From the NCBI RefSeq assembly GCF_014529535.1, contig NC_050738.1, positions 5,126,140 to 5,190,139 on the forward strand: 64,000 bases of DNA, in the 5' to 3' direction. Source of the DNA: Bradysia coprophila (lineage: Eukaryota; Arthropoda; Insecta; Diptera; Sciaridae). The position numbers and the translations under genes are program-made. The notes beneath the pieces were generated by a model. The model was not told the DNA's origin, did not search any database, and saw nothing but the letters and a program-made list of their open reading frames with translations. Positions 24,925 through 37,909 of this stretch are shown here, one piece after another (the first letter of the stretch is position 1; each line of letters opens with the position of its first letter).

Positions 24925-26436
24925 ATGGCATTCACCCGTAGAACAGAAGTCAGACACATATCACAAGCGGAATTGATTAAAATCGCGGAAATATTGAATG
25001 TACCGTCTAGCAGCCCGGCCTGGAAAAAGGTGATGCAAATTGTGCCTTCCGAATTGATAGATCATGAACAATTGAACGATTGCAAACCGAAGTACAATAT
25101 CCAAAACATCAGGTAATTATCGAACGAGTTTACAGATCATTAGAGACTGAGTGAATGCTATAATTGTGCCCATTCCACAACAGATCAATAGAAAAAGCTG
25201 GGGGAAGACTTAAGAATTCTGCATACATATTCCTTGAAGAATGGATGACTTCTGGCAAAATTCGACCCACACTCAGTCACCTATTACAGCTGCTTGTAAA
25301 GTCTGAACTATGGCGAGCCGCAGAGTACGTAGCAATCAATTTGTTGAGCGGTAAGTCTTGAATCAAATCCCCTCTCTGCTCAGAATCGATAATTATTCAT
25401 TTCATATCGTTGTTCAGAAGCACCACCTCAGCGACCAACGACAGGACCTGCCGCAAAAATAGACATTTCTTTGCCAGACGACTTGGGCGGTATTGATAAC
25501 GAACTGTTGAACGGAAACTATCCGAATACATCGGAGATTATGGATTTGAATCGGTGCCTTGAAGCTGCCAGTAAAAACATTGCGAGCAAGCAAATATTTG
25601 ACCGTTCGTTGATGCCGGATCGCCCCATAAGCGAACAGGATTTGATACGTATGGCAACCGCGCCGCAATTGAGTCAAGATGTTGCTTCAACGCCAGTCCA
25701 GACAACGAATCACTTAACTCGCAGACCGGAACATCGAGACAGTCAGATACAATTGTCACATGTAAATTCCGAAGATTCGCAATCCAATACCGGTGACATT
25801 CCGAACTTATCAATTTTCAATGTTGCCGATGGTACTGCAAGTGGGCAACCGGAATGCGCAGCCAGAAATGTTCCGTACTTCTCACAGATCACGGATCGAT
25901 CGCAGTCAACGTCCGGCAGTGCCATGTCGAGGGTGTATTCAAATGATGAAGGTGAAAATTCTACCGGAAATGTTCCACATTTGTCAGAATTAATGGGACA
26001 GCTCAACAATCAAACGAATTGCTCAGCGTCAGCTATAAATCCTATGGATCGAATTTCGTCTGTTCCAACATTAACCAGTTTACCGAATTTTTCGCAATTA
26101 TTGAATCAGTCGCAGTCGTTAGATAATCGGGGAAAGAAACAAAATTCAACCGATCACCATGAGTCGCCAAACGGAAATATTCCACATTTTTCACAATTAC
26201 TTAGTCAGTCGCATCCAACATCTGATAATTTAACGTCAGAACAGAATTCCAACGATACACAAGAATGTTTTGATGGAAATGTTCCACATTTGTCACAATT
26301 ACTGAGTCAGTCGCATCCAACTTCCGATAATTTACCGCAGGAACAGAATTCAACCGATGAAGGAGAATCTTTTGAAGCAAATGTGCCACATTTGTCACAA
26401 TTAGTAAATCAGTCAATTGATGGATCGGGAGCATGA
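24925..26436 (+). CDS. tub: Tube, Toll-pathway death-domain adaptor, copy B
   Basis: Exons 24925-25112, 25184-25350 and 25418-26436 (457 aa). The predicted protein is identical to copy A: a death domain over exons 1-2, then a Ser/Asn/Gln-rich tail with seven or more (I/V)PxLSxL Tube repeats. Both splice sites of each intron are kept (donors GTAATT and GTAAGT; acceptors CAACAG and GTTCAG). Nothing in the sequence marks either copy as broken, so both may be expressed. Confidence 0.92.
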
Positions 26437-26995
26437 ATATATCTAGTTTTTAATGACCATCGAGATCAAATAACTGACAAACTTAAAATAGAAATATTTC
26501 ACATTAAAAGTAAGCGTTTGAAGGAAGTGCTTTGCATTGTTTTTTTTTTGGCACCTTCCGACAGCGATAACTCAAAAAATTTAAGTTTACTTTTTGAAGC
26601 TATCCTTTTGATAGATATTCTCTATTGAAATACCTTAACAATGGCACATCACTAGAAAACATTTACTCTGAAATCAACTCCGCAACGTCTTTGAATGTCA
26701 TTGTTTTCCTGTTTTCCCGCACCTACATACATCCATGTGATTTTTCGACATAAAGTTGCTTTGACATTACTTATCTACCATATATTATATCGATGCTAAT
26801 ATCAGATTCCCAGGATTCTCAGTTGAGATGCGATATAAATTGCAGGGAGCCCACTCAAAATTCGGCCTCCTTTTTAAGGAATAAAGGAGGATATTTCGAT
26901 AATTTAAGGAGAATTTCAGGAGTTTTAAAATATGAGATTTTGGATTAAATTTGATGAATTCGAAATTCTTTTGACTTTCCAAAGTCATATAAAGG

Positions 26996-27115
26996 GGTGT
27001 TAGGGAATCTCGCGCCGCGTCATTCACAATGACTCACAAAGTGACATCTTCCTTATACAAAATGTGTCAAAATGTGAATTATTGTGAATGACGCGGCGCG
27101 AGATTCCTAGCAGCC
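26996..27115. mobile_element. 120-base MITE, present only in U3
   Basis: Ends GGTGTTAGGGAATCTCGCG and CGCGAGATTCCTAGCAGCC are inverted repeats continuing inward through GCGTCATTCACAAT. TATAAAGG flanks both sides (26988-26995, 27116-27123). The U2 copy of the hAT-like element shows the empty site with a single TATAAAGG at about 13802-13809. Confidence 0.8.
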
Positions 27116-28057
27116 TATAAAGGATATATGAAGTAGATTTTTTGGTGTTTCTAAGAGAATATTCTTTGGAAAATATTTTCCGAATTTTTTACAAATATTT
27201 TATCGAAGATTTTTCCAAAAAAGTAACTTAATTTTTTGCCTTTTTTTTATTTTATCTTCTTGCTACTTGTAATGCCCGAATTTAAAATCATCTGTGCCTT
27301 GGCCACTGACGATTTATCTAATTTACATTCGCTAACTACAGCTGACGAAGTGTTGTTACCATCATCAATTAACTTTTCGGCGACTTTTAACTTTAAAGTC
27401 TCATCTCCAATTTCAGCTTCGATGCTTTAAATTTTGGCCTCTTTCTTATGCTTTTCGTTTTTGTCTGACTCGTTTTGTATCGATTTTGCTAATAACGTCT
27501 TTCGCTCGTTTTCTACATCTAAATGCAAAAAATATCTTTTACAGGCCGACGAGCAGAGGTCTAACAATTTTCGAATAATTGGAAAATCTTCCACTTTATC
27601 GTAGAAATACAAAGTATTCTAACTATCCGAATAGCCGCAATCGTTTCTTCTAAGAGCTGCTCCTTGAAATTTCGGGAAACACAAATTTATTTACGCTAAA
27701 TCCTCGCTCAGGATCAGCATTCCTCCACTCGCGGAATGTTGAAAACCGACACATTTTCTGTTTCTGTGTTTTACTTGAGTTTCTGATTTCCCCATATAAA
27801 AATGCATGCAAAATTCACAAAAAAACCAGTAAAACATAGAACAGAAAATATCATATCAAAATATTGATTAATTTATTTTAAGATAAGCGAAAAAGACTGC
27901 TCAAATTGCACAGAACAGAAAATGTGTCGGTTTTCCAAATTCCGTGAGTGTATGATTGAGGAATAAATACGCATTGGCTAACTTAACCAGATGGCCAAAC
28001 TTTCCTCAAACACGATACACACCAGACGAAAGTTAACAATTGATTGACAATAAATGA

Positions 28058-28735
28058 CTAGGCCCCACCTAATGGGTGGGTCAGGTCAGGTTTGGAAATC
28101 CGTTAAGAATTACTCAAGTTGTCGTGTTATCAAGCGACAAGACAACAATTCTTTTGGGAATTCCTTAGAGATCACCCGTGCATTATAGCCCATCTTCGAA
28201 CTTAACTTCAGGAATTTAATTCCCCGTCGAATAAAAAAAAGTTCTTGGAAGTCCGTTGAGGATTGCTCAAGTTATCGTGTTATCAAGCGACAAGACAAAA
28301 ATTGTTTTAAGAATATCTCAAAGATCTCCCGCCCGTTATAGCCCATCTTCGAACTTGACCTCAGGAATGTAATTCCCCGTCGAACAAAAAAAAGTTTTTG
28401 GAAATATATTGAAAATTACTCGAGTTATCGTGTTATCAAGCGACAAGACAAAAATTCTTTTAGGAATATCTCAGAGATCACCCGTCCGTTATAACCCATC
28501 TATGAACTTAACCTCAGGAATTTAATTACCCGTCGAATAAAAAAAAGTTTTTGGAAATCCATTGAGAATTAATCGAGTTATCGTGTTATCAAGGAATGAA
28601 CAAAGTGTGACAAACATTTTCTGTATTTAAGGTTTTTGGTCATACATTCATGTATTTTCAATCATAGTAGTGAAGTGTGACAAACATTTTAGAGTGTTTA
28701 TCATCCGTAAGACCCATGACTTTCAGTCAAGGGAA
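28058..28735 (-). mobile_element. Helitron-like non-autonomous element (U3)
   Basis: The 3' end CTAG with its GGTGGG hairpin lies at 28058 and the 5' end TTCCCTTGACTG at 28735. Contains over three units of the 150-base tandem repeat. Near-identical to 14587-15265. Confidence 0.6.
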
Positions 28736-29036
28736 TTAAGTTGCCAGCAGCATTAACACAATCGATGAAAAGAACAATTGAAGCAATAGGGTTTTGCAAG
28801 TACCTTTTTGCACTATAGATCTCATTTGTTGAATTATTTAGGTTTCATGAGCTTTTTTTGGTGAAGTAAGCGAGGAACGGTTTTGAATATATATGGTTCC
28901 ACAGTCAGAATTAAAATGTTAGATGTTTTAACTAAAGTGAAACTAAAAATAAGGAGTTTGAGGAGATTAAGGAGGTTTCAGGAGGATTTTTGAAAATCAA
29001 GGAGATTTAAGGAATCAAGGAGGAGTGGGCTCCCTG

Positions 29037-31654
29037 AAATTGAAAGCCATGTTTATGTGTTTCTGGTTGTAGTTATATTTTAGAGCGATTATAATTTAAC
29101 ATCTTTTGAAGATTTTTTCTCTTTGTTCCATGCAAAAACTATTTATTGTTTGATTGTATGAATAAAATAATTAATAATTTTTACCGTAAATACAAACTAA
29201 ATGTTTTTTTGATTTTAATTAATTTTTTTTGTACATTTTTTCATAGAGCTATATTATACAGACAGGATTCTGGGTTCTTTTTTTTAGTTTTATTATAATA
29301 ATTTTTTGTTATTTAAATCTTTTTATAATTTTAGATTTTTATTTATTTCTCGCTTAGAATAGTGTTGCATTATTTATAGTTTTTTTTTTAAAACAATTCA
29401 CCTAGATTTCATTTCAATTTAATCTAATTAGTTTCGCCTTAAACACTAAACATTTTTAACGGATCATATTTACAGGAGGAAAGAACATCATAGTTATAAC
29501 TGTCTAGGAATTATAAGTTCCATCGATTTACATCCATCTATTAATTTCACGTGTAATATTGGCGTTTTACGATATAGGGCGTAGATTCTCATGCCTTTCG
29601 TGGCTTAAACAATTCGTAACTTGACAGTTTTTTTTTGGATTTTATACACGCAACTGTCAAGTTACGAATATTAATGAGTTACGAAAATGCGAGAATCATC
29701 GTCCAGAATATCATCCAAACATATAACTTCAGCGCTTTGATATTATGACGAAGAATGAAGTTGCATTTTGAATTCACCAATGGCATTCGTCAACAACGAT
29801 GGAAGTTATAATTCCATATCAGTAAATTTATTACGCAAACATTATCTAGTCTATGCACTTATCAATGCAAACATTTTTATTTATTTAGAATTTTAGAATA
29901 TCCAATTTATCGGTCGTGTTCAAAAAGCTTTTAGGGTCGTGCGCGGTGCTTCAACATAGAAAGTTAAAAAATAAAATAAAATGTCAACGAAACAAAATGC
30001 AATTATAATCTTTGCATTGACTCTTGTTGTACGTTTTTGGGTTGGAAAATTCTTCGTCAATGTTGTTGGGATAATTTTCCAGCCCATAAAAGTACCTGCA
30101 CTACAACGCCATCATACACCGAACGATCTCTTATTCTCGGTCGATCGTATGTGAAGTACCGCCTTCAACGAGTTGCTAAACATTGATACCATCAGTGCCG
30201 GTCCTATGGGCGTTCGGTCGATTCCCGTAGGGCCTTTTAATTTGTACAATTTTCTTCATACAACACCCGAAGAGCTTTTTGAGCCAGTCCGGCACTGATA
30301 CCATTTGCTTTAGAATTTTTAATGGTGAGAAATGTAATGTAAACACCACACAAATCGACACTTTTTTGGTCCCTTTTTCAAGATTATTCTTTAATATTTG
30401 AAAGCTAAAAATGATGAAGCCTTCAGAAGGTAAACAAATGAAACCTATGCCATGCCACAAGACTAGCACAGCAGTTGATTTAGTTTGGTTTTATTCGTAC
30501 GCAATTTTACTCAACAAAGCAAAACTAATTTTGACAGCATGTCCAATTTATCTCCCTAGGGAAACACCACTTTTACCCAGTGGGATAAGTAAAGTTTAAT
30601 GAATTATAATGCATTTGTAAGAAAAGTGAATTTTCAAAGAAATAAATTTTATGTAAAACCCAACTATTAAAAGAGTTTCTCTATCTTATGATTCAAATAT
30701 TAAGGAAATACTTTCAAATACTTTCGCCAACGAAAGTAGACGACGTCATCAGATATGTTTTCAGTGAATATAAACGTTTTTGTGCTTCGAAAACTTTGCT
30801 AAAGTTTTCCTCTGCACACTAGTTACTTTACAGTTTCTTAACTCACAAAAGCTTTCAAATGCGAGCAGCAAAAATCTTTTTAAATTCCTTCCTAATTTAC
30901 AGCACAAGTTTTCTCTGAAGAGTTTGCTTTCTAATGTGGAGACATTCTGATAAGATAATGAAACTATTAGACCAATAGGAGGTTACGCCATTGCTCGAAG
31001 ATATTTCTTTTGTCGAGTTTGAAGTTTGTGAGTCCATAAAAATCATAGAGTTACATTCGAGATGACATGGTGGCGCTGATGCTAATCTCTGGAGTGCATG
31101 ACTTTTTATTCGAAATTTGTAAAGAAGTTTTACAGTCAGGGGTAGTGAAGTTTCAGCATGAATTTGCTTCAGCTGTTGATCCACTACCACTCACGTGTGT
31201 GTAACAGCTTCAACCATATAAAAAGTTTTGATTGTATGTGTGGATCAGCTAAAAAACAGCTGAAGAAAATTCATGATGAAACTTCACTGCCTCTGACTGT
31301 AATAATTGTAAGACATTTTTTAGAATATTAATAAAAGAATAAATATTTTGAATAGTAAGTCAGTCCTGCTCGACTGTAACTCTATGAAATTGTAAATGAC
31401 TCAGATCATTTTCCCACTATGAATTTATGGGATAGTTTATAGCGAATAGACGTTGTTCAGAATCCAGGATAAGGATGATGGTCAGTAAAATAAAATTAAT
31501 TCGTCTTCCCGAACCTAGTCTTCCGGAGACTGGCTTTATGTTAAAAGAAACAAGGTGAATCAAGAGAATCGCGTACGATGTTTTGTTCGATCAATGAATT
31601 GTAGTGGAAACTGATCCAACTTGCTTGATTAAATAAAACAAATTGAAATGTGAC
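29037..31654. other. Diverged tail of the tandem array
   Basis: Equivalent of 737-5315 and 15567-18421. It contains MITEs at 30193-30296 and 31130-31302, and an empty site at 30651-30652 where the other units carry an insertion. No gene is seen. Confidence 0.55.
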
Positions 31655-32037
31655 CGAAAAACATTTTTTTTTCCCTTTCAAAATAACTGCATTTTGGAAG
31701 CACAGGTAGTGGAGCGTGATTATTCAAACTCTTTTTTCTAATTGTTCTTCGTAAAATGAAGTAAATTTAAATTTAAAAACCAATTTCTCATACTGCTACT
31801 AGTGCAATTGTTGTTTCTCTTTCAACTTCTTGCTTAAAGAGTGCACAATAGTCACGTACCAAAAGAAAAAAAAAAACTAAAATGAAATCGATTACCGATT
31901 GGCCGACTGTCCTCGAAGAACCATTTGTCACGAAACATTCGATCATCGCATAAAGAGAAAAATTTAATTAAAAAAAAATTCACCAAACTAGTGACACCAT
32001 CCAATGAGCGCTAAACCGATCCACAATTTGTCCATTT
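31655..32037. other. Unique DNA, likely NELF-A 3' UTR
   Basis: The first unique sequence after the tandem array. It lies directly downstream of the minus-strand NELF-A stop codon and is AT-rich. It probably holds the 3' untranslated region, with an ATTAAA-like signal on the minus strand near 31960. Confidence 0.4.
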
Positions 32038-32387
32038 TTATTGTTGAATCTGTTGCGGTGTCTGTTCAACACGACCGAATTTTTGGAATTTTTCCCATTC
32101 ACCTGTATTATAGTCCAATTTGATAAACGTTTCCACTCGCATCACCGAAAAACTGTTATTGGACGCCGTTTTCACTTTCTCCTCCGAATCACTGAGCTTT
32201 ATCACGATACAATTGTCCGCACTGGGCATCGGATTTTCACGACAACCGGCCATAAAACTGAGAATTAACGCTTTGTCGCGACGCGTCACGCGATTCGCTC
32301 GTCGGAACATTTCATGGGCTTTGTTGGCATGATCGTGACTTAAACTAAGTCCCACTCGCTGTTGCTGCGGTTGGATTTGTTGTTGCT

Positions 32388-32419
<32 letters not shown>

Positions 32420-35400
32420 TGTTGTTGAGGCTGTTGCTGCTGGATTATTGTTGCTGGCTGATTCTGAATTATAATTTGTTGGGGCTGAATCTGTCGAATT
32501 TGTACTTGTCTCATTTGTTGTTCGGGCTGTGCTGTAATGATCGTTCGGTGGATTTGCTGTTGTTGACCTTGCTGTTGCACCGTCTGTGTTTGTACGAGCT
32601 GTGGTTGCTGTCCGGGCCGTTGAATTAACGTCAATCCTTGTGGTAACATGCTAACGCCGCCTTGCTGATTAGTCACAAGAACCTAAAAGTGAAACGAAGA
32701 AGCTTACAGATCTGATGGCCGTAGATTGTCATTTCGATTTTCTCTGGTAGCAATTTCTTCTACCGAACGGCAAAGTTGATTTGATTTGATTGTTCACATA
32801 CCTGAGGCATTGCTTGCCGAATAATAGTTGTTCCCTGTTGCTGAGGCTGTTGTTGTATGTGAATCGTTTGCTGTTGTGACTGCTGTTGCTGATTTATCAA
32901 CTGTAATTTGAGTTAGTATGTTAGTCGATTACAGCAATTTACATAGAAACTCCCACCATCCCAGCTATTTTGGACGCGATAGATTGAATGTTTCTGGTTT
33001 GTGAAACCTACACATTTAACGTAATCACAACACCTTAACAGTTGGTTACACTTGCCTGTGGTATATTTTGTTGATTCGCCGGCGTTATAACGACTGGTTG
33101 CACATTTTGCGTGTAACTGCTAGTCGGCACCAATGCCGGTATTTGTTGTTGATTCGACGATGTTTGATTATTCGTCGATGTTTTTATCAAACTGGGTGGA
33201 TTCGACACAATTGTCATGTTGTTGGTATTGTTTCCCAGATTCAGACCGGTCAAATTGCTCAGCGGAACTTGCTGGAACGTTGTCTTTCCGTCAGCGCCAA
33301 TCGTTCGTAGAATAAACGTTTTCTGCGTTTGTACATTCGGATTGGCTAGAATGATTGTGTTGCCTCCCTTCACATTCGGTGACATAACGACCTGCAGGGA
33401 AAAGGGAAAATTGAATTGTGATTGAGTGATAGAGGGTTCGAGTCACAGATTCTTCGTTTTATCTTCATTAGAAGGAACAAAGTTGTGTTCAACATTGTGA
33501 ATTGCACAAAACATTTCATTTTTGCTCAACATCAAAAGCTCAGAGACAGAGGCACACACAATCGGACATACCTGCGAATATTTTGGTGCATTCGACACCT
33601 GAATTTGTTGCTGTTGCTGCGGTTGTTGCTGTTGAATAATTTGCTGCTGTTGAATTTGTATCTGCTGCGGCTGCTGGTTGTTTGCTTGGCTGTTTGACGT
33701 CGTAATGTACGAAATATTCGAGGCATTTGTCGTCTGGATTTGATTCTGTCGGCCGGCTATCGAAACATTCCGGATGTTCAGAATGGTTGGTTGCTGCGTC
33801 GGTATCAGCGGCGGAATATTTTGGATGGTCGTTCGTTGTGCATTGGCCATTTGAATGGTCGGTGCGGTCTTGATTTGAACGATTTTCGTTGCGCCGATTT
33901 GATGAGGAATTTGAATTTGTTGTGGTTGTTGCTGCGCCGATTGCGTAATAATCTGTTGTTGACCGATGGACGATGAATTCGAGGACAGAGCAGTCAGTGT
34001 GGGCATGGCCGTGCTCACTGACACAGGCAACGATGAAATCACCGATTGAACGTTAATTTTTTGCTTGGCAACATTCGATTGATTGTAGGCGGCTAGTGGT
34101 GGTGTAATATAGGATTGTGTTGATGCTGGCTGTTGCTGGGACTGCTGTTGTTGCGTTACCAGTGTTACATTTTGGTTCTGTTGCACTATTCTAGGAGACT
34201 CTTGTTTGATTGAATTGACAACGTTTGACACTATGGTTGGGCTGGAGTTCGATAGCGAAGTCTTATTGGAATTGGGCGATTTCATGGTGAATACAATTTG
34301 GTTATTGTTGTTCGTGGAAGGACTAATATTTTCGGTTTGATTGGCAAACACTGTTGTTGTAGTCGTAGTGGGCGTCGATATACTTTCCACTTTTATCACC
34401 TCATTCTTTATCGTCACACCGTCCGTCTTAACGTTATCGGTTTTCACAAATTGAATTGTCGATGCGGTCGCATTTGTAGCCGCTGAAGTTGTCGTAGTTG
34501 GTGCTTCCTTGATGACGGATGCAGGCGTAGCGGGCTGAGTATAAATTGTCGAAGCAGTAAGACCAGCTGCGTAGTCCGGTGTCGTTGTAACCGGTACAGG
34601 TTCTTGTTTAACCGGAGGATTGGCGGCAGCTTCTAATGCTCGCTTTTGTTGATCTTCCAGCTCCTGTTGTCGTTTCCGTTTTTTCGCGGCCGCATAGCCC
34701 AGGGGTTGATCGGCAATATCCAGAAGCTTTATACCGCCATCCTTTCGGCCGGCCGGTGTTCTACTCATGTTCGGACGATTTTGTCCTTGAGATGATGTAG
34801 GTGTTCGAAAGCCACTTGAAGGTACGCGAGACGGAATGCCCTTTAACGGGGTTGTGTCAGTCATTTTGCGAGGCATTCCACGGGATCTAAAATAATTTTT
34901 AAAAAAATGGAAAATTATTGACATCCGGTAATGCGATCGAGTAGTTTCGCCGAATACTAACCTCAATGGTATTGTTGGCGCTGACGTTTTCTTTATGGAC
35001 TGGGCATCCATGCACTTTTGTAACAGTTCCGTTTTTAATGCAGCACTTTTTGGTTTCTTTTTTATAGTAAAATGTTTCACCGGCGGCGCCTGTTGACCGA
35101 CAACCGATATCAATGCCGCCTTATTCAAATATTGACACTCCAATGGCAACATTCCGATATCACTGTGCTTATTAATTAGTTTCCGCAAATCGTTCACCAT
35201 GTCACTAAATATCGGTCGCGTTTCCTCATAGTCACTGATTTCCGTATTCAACGAACCGGTATTGGGAAACGTTTTTATTGTCTCGGCTATCATTGACACC
35301 CACAATTCGGAATCAAGACCAGCAATTTCTATGATTTCCTCCAATTCATTCTTCCATTCTTCTACAAGGCGTCGCGGTATATGGAAAAAGCTAAGCAACA

Positions 35401-35560
35401 ATTTCAGTTTCACTTGCGTCTGCAAATCGGGAAAACAGTCTTTTATATTCCGCAGCACTTCCTTATTTAATTGTGAACATATTGAACCGCTCGTCCATGA
35501 ATCGTTTGATGTGCCAAGTTTGTTATGCAGCCACAGAGACGTATCGCTTATACACGCCAT
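32038..35560 (-). CDS. Nelf-A: Negative elongation factor subunit A (NELF-A)
   Basis: Exons 35560-34962, 34886-33572, 33391-33056, 32900-32802 and 32682-32038 (997 aa). NELF-A is part of the nuclear NELF complex, which with DSIF holds RNA polymerase II in promoter-proximal pausing. The N-terminal domain (about 1-190) has LWLHNKLG, VKLKLLLSFFHIPRR and LPLECQYLNKAAL, all close to human NELF-A. After it come TTPLKGIP and VKLLDI-like motifs, a long Gln/Thr/Asn-rich disordered region, and a conserved C-terminal block (LSLSHDHANKAHEMFRRAN, ALILSFMAG-RENP). A long CAG/CAA tract encodes polyGln at about 32380-32430. Intron 1 happens to be open in frame, so the uninterrupted reading frame there is misleading. 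The intron 3 donor is GCAAGT, a GC-AG intron. Confidence 0.93.
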
Positions 35561-37120
35561 TTTGAAGGCAAAAAAAAGAAACAGAAATCTGGCGAAAAAT
35601 GAATTATTTCCAAGAAATCGTTTCTTTCATTTTTTTTTGCTGCAACGAATTCTAGCGGGCTGTGTCCCGCGAATTTATTTACGAATTTTTGGGGTTTTTT
35701 CAATAAATTTTTTAATGTTTTTCAGTAAATTTTTAGTAAAAATTTCACTTTGAATTGTAGTTTTCAAGAAGACGTGTGACACTTCGAACACAACTTTTTC
35801 GTTTTTGTTAGGTTGAAATTCCATATACAAACTGAATGATACCGATAACACCGGTAATACCTTTCAGATTACCAAAAATACCACAAATGTACCAAAATGT
35901 TTTCAAACCAGTGGCGCTACATTAACGTGTCATAATTAACGTCCATTTCATGTTCTCCAAATTTATTAATTAAAATCTAATTCTTTTTGTAAAAGAAACT
36001 TAGGTAAAAGTTGTATAACCTGCAATTTTGATTACCTGCCGAAAACCCAGTCAAATGAATCGACAACCATTTCAAATGCAAATATTATAGTCCGGGGGCC
36101 ACAGAACATCATATGTTCATGAAAGGGGAGGAGAATGTGTTGATTGATCTTGATAGAGTTCCATATGCTGAATACGAAAAGTCCGGGTGCCAGGATAGGT
36201 TCGTTGTCATTTTCCAGGAAAAAAAGGGGGAAGTCCAAAATGCAGAGTTGCAGTTTTGAATTTTTTTTCACCATTTACGACAAAATATGTAATGAAATTA
36301 AGTATGAAATTCACATGGAACTAAATTTTCTATGCCCCTAGGATTTTTTTTTCGGATGTTTCAAACCACTTAGGGTGGTTCAAAATTGTGACCAAAGTCA
36401 AAAAATGTTTTGAACTCACGCTTCATCACTCCTTTGAAGTAGTTTTCGCACTGAAAAATTGTTTTAAACAAGAATTTAGTTCTAGAATATTGTTCCTTGG
36501 TAAATTTTCTGGAGCCATTTGTTTGCAGGTGTATAGGGTGTCCCAAAAAAATATAATGAAAAACGTCAGAATTTTCAACGCAAATTATTGAGTAAGTGTG
36601 TATGAATTGTGGTAAACTAAAGCAAATTAAATTACATTAATTTTTTAAATATTGGACATTTAGGGTGGACCGAAAAAAGCAGTTTGTTAAACTTTTGTGT
36701 ATTTTTTTTTCTATTTTTCTTGTGTAACGAAAGCGAATTTTGACAATCAACTTTTTCTAATATAATTAACTTTGGAACTTGCAACAAATACGGCAAGCTA
36801 AACTATTTCTTTTACAGCAACGTGTTTTTCTTGTGGATTTCAAATAGATTTACAGATTTTTGGAGAATATAATTGGAAATTCCAGATCATAGGAATTGTT
36901 CTATTCAATTGGCGAAACTAATGACAGTACCCAGTTCACTTTGACTATTTTGTGTGCTAACGTAGCTATATAACCTCGCAAGAGTGGAATATTTTTTAAA
37001 TTCCAGAGAAATCAACATAAAATTTTAAAAGTTTTTGATAGAGTTTAGTGATTTTACTTTGCTCTACTTCAAATAAAAACATTTTCTGGTTAAATACTTA
37101 ATGCTTAGTTTCCTCTTACC

Positions 37121-37234
37121 AAAAAAAGTACTCCGTGTGAGAGACAAAATTGAATTTTTTCAATTTTTCTTTGTTTATTTGACAGATTGCTCTCTCACGG
37201 CTCTCTAACGGCTCTCTCACGGAGTACTTTTTTT
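37121..37234. mobile_element. Hairpin MITE
   Basis: Inverted ends AAAAAAAGTACTCCGTG and CACGGAGTACTTTTTTT enclose a loop with repeated GGCTCTCT. Confidence 0.5.
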
Positions 37235-37817
37235 GAGTGGAATGGGCACTTAAAGCTGTTAAAAAAACTTCTTAGTTAGAATTTTCAGTTCATTCGTTTT
37301 CTTAACAAGGAATTCAAAATTTACCACGTTACGCGAAATTTGCTGTGTTTAGTTAGTACACAAAATGGTGGTATGCGATTACACTGCCAGTCAAAATTTT
37401 GATCTATTAATTACCAAAGACGTATAGATACGTTTAACGAATATTATCTAGTAGATCAGCCGGTAATACTTCATAAGAATTGGTAATTTACGTGGTAACC
37501 GTGGTAACAGACATTGCCAGTGCATACACGGAAATTCAACTTGACAAAAAAAAAATTAAATGGTTCAAATGGCAACTGAAATATAACTTGAAAAGAATGA
37601 TTGTGTTTGCACTTTGTGGAGAAAAAGTGAAAAATTGAACGATAAACGTCATCGCTGTTATTGTTTAAAATTGGTGTTGCCATATTGCACAAAACTGAAC
37701 GATTCAGCACGGTGTGACGATGTAAACATTACGAAACTTGGTGGGCTTTCTTTGAAATAGTTTAATAGATGCAGATACGATTTCATTAAACATATATTCC
37801 ATCAGTGCACCTATGTC

Positions 37818-37909
37818 TTAATGTTTTGCACGAAGACAGTAGTGCAAAACATTAAGGTGAAACGATCGGTTTTAATGTTTTGCCCCATTGTCTTCGTGCA
37901 AAACATTAA
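37818..37909. mobile_element. Hairpin MITE
   Basis: Inverted ends of 21 bases (TTAATGTTTTGCACGAAGAC and its complement) surround a loop that itself repeats the same motif in both orientations. Confidence 0.5.

Larger units (their letters stand above)
26843..29036. mobile_element. hAT-like element with nested insertions (U3)
   Basis: Same element as 13656-15566 but with an extra 120-base MITE (26996-27115) and about 170 bases (27200-27370) deleted in the U2 copy. That retained stretch, read on the minus strand, gives lysine/glutamate-rich coding-like sequence (27427-27612 and beyond) interrupted by stops, probably a remnant of the element's own gene. Confidence 0.55.
18422..31654. repeat. Tandem array unit U3 (complete, 13.2 kb)
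   Basis: Second full unit, with UGT copy B (20389-22441), tube copy B (24925-26436) and a hAT-like element (26843-29036). Its gene-bearing part is almost identical to U2. From about 29.5 kb to its end it is visibly more diverged, with scattered substitutions, indels of tens of bases, and no MITE insertion at 30652. The right edge at 31654 is the junction with unique DNA downstream of NELF-A. Confidence 0.85.

Noticed and set aside
32362-32628. Plus-strand leucine-rich open frame
   Set aside because: It is the antisense of the NELF-A polyglutamine tract; CAG/CAA repeats read backwards as Leu codons.
34888-34961. Extra 25 residues in the middle of NELF-A
   Set aside because: This stretch is an intron that happens to be open; GT-AG removal restores similarity to human NELF-A (PLRSRGMPRKM).
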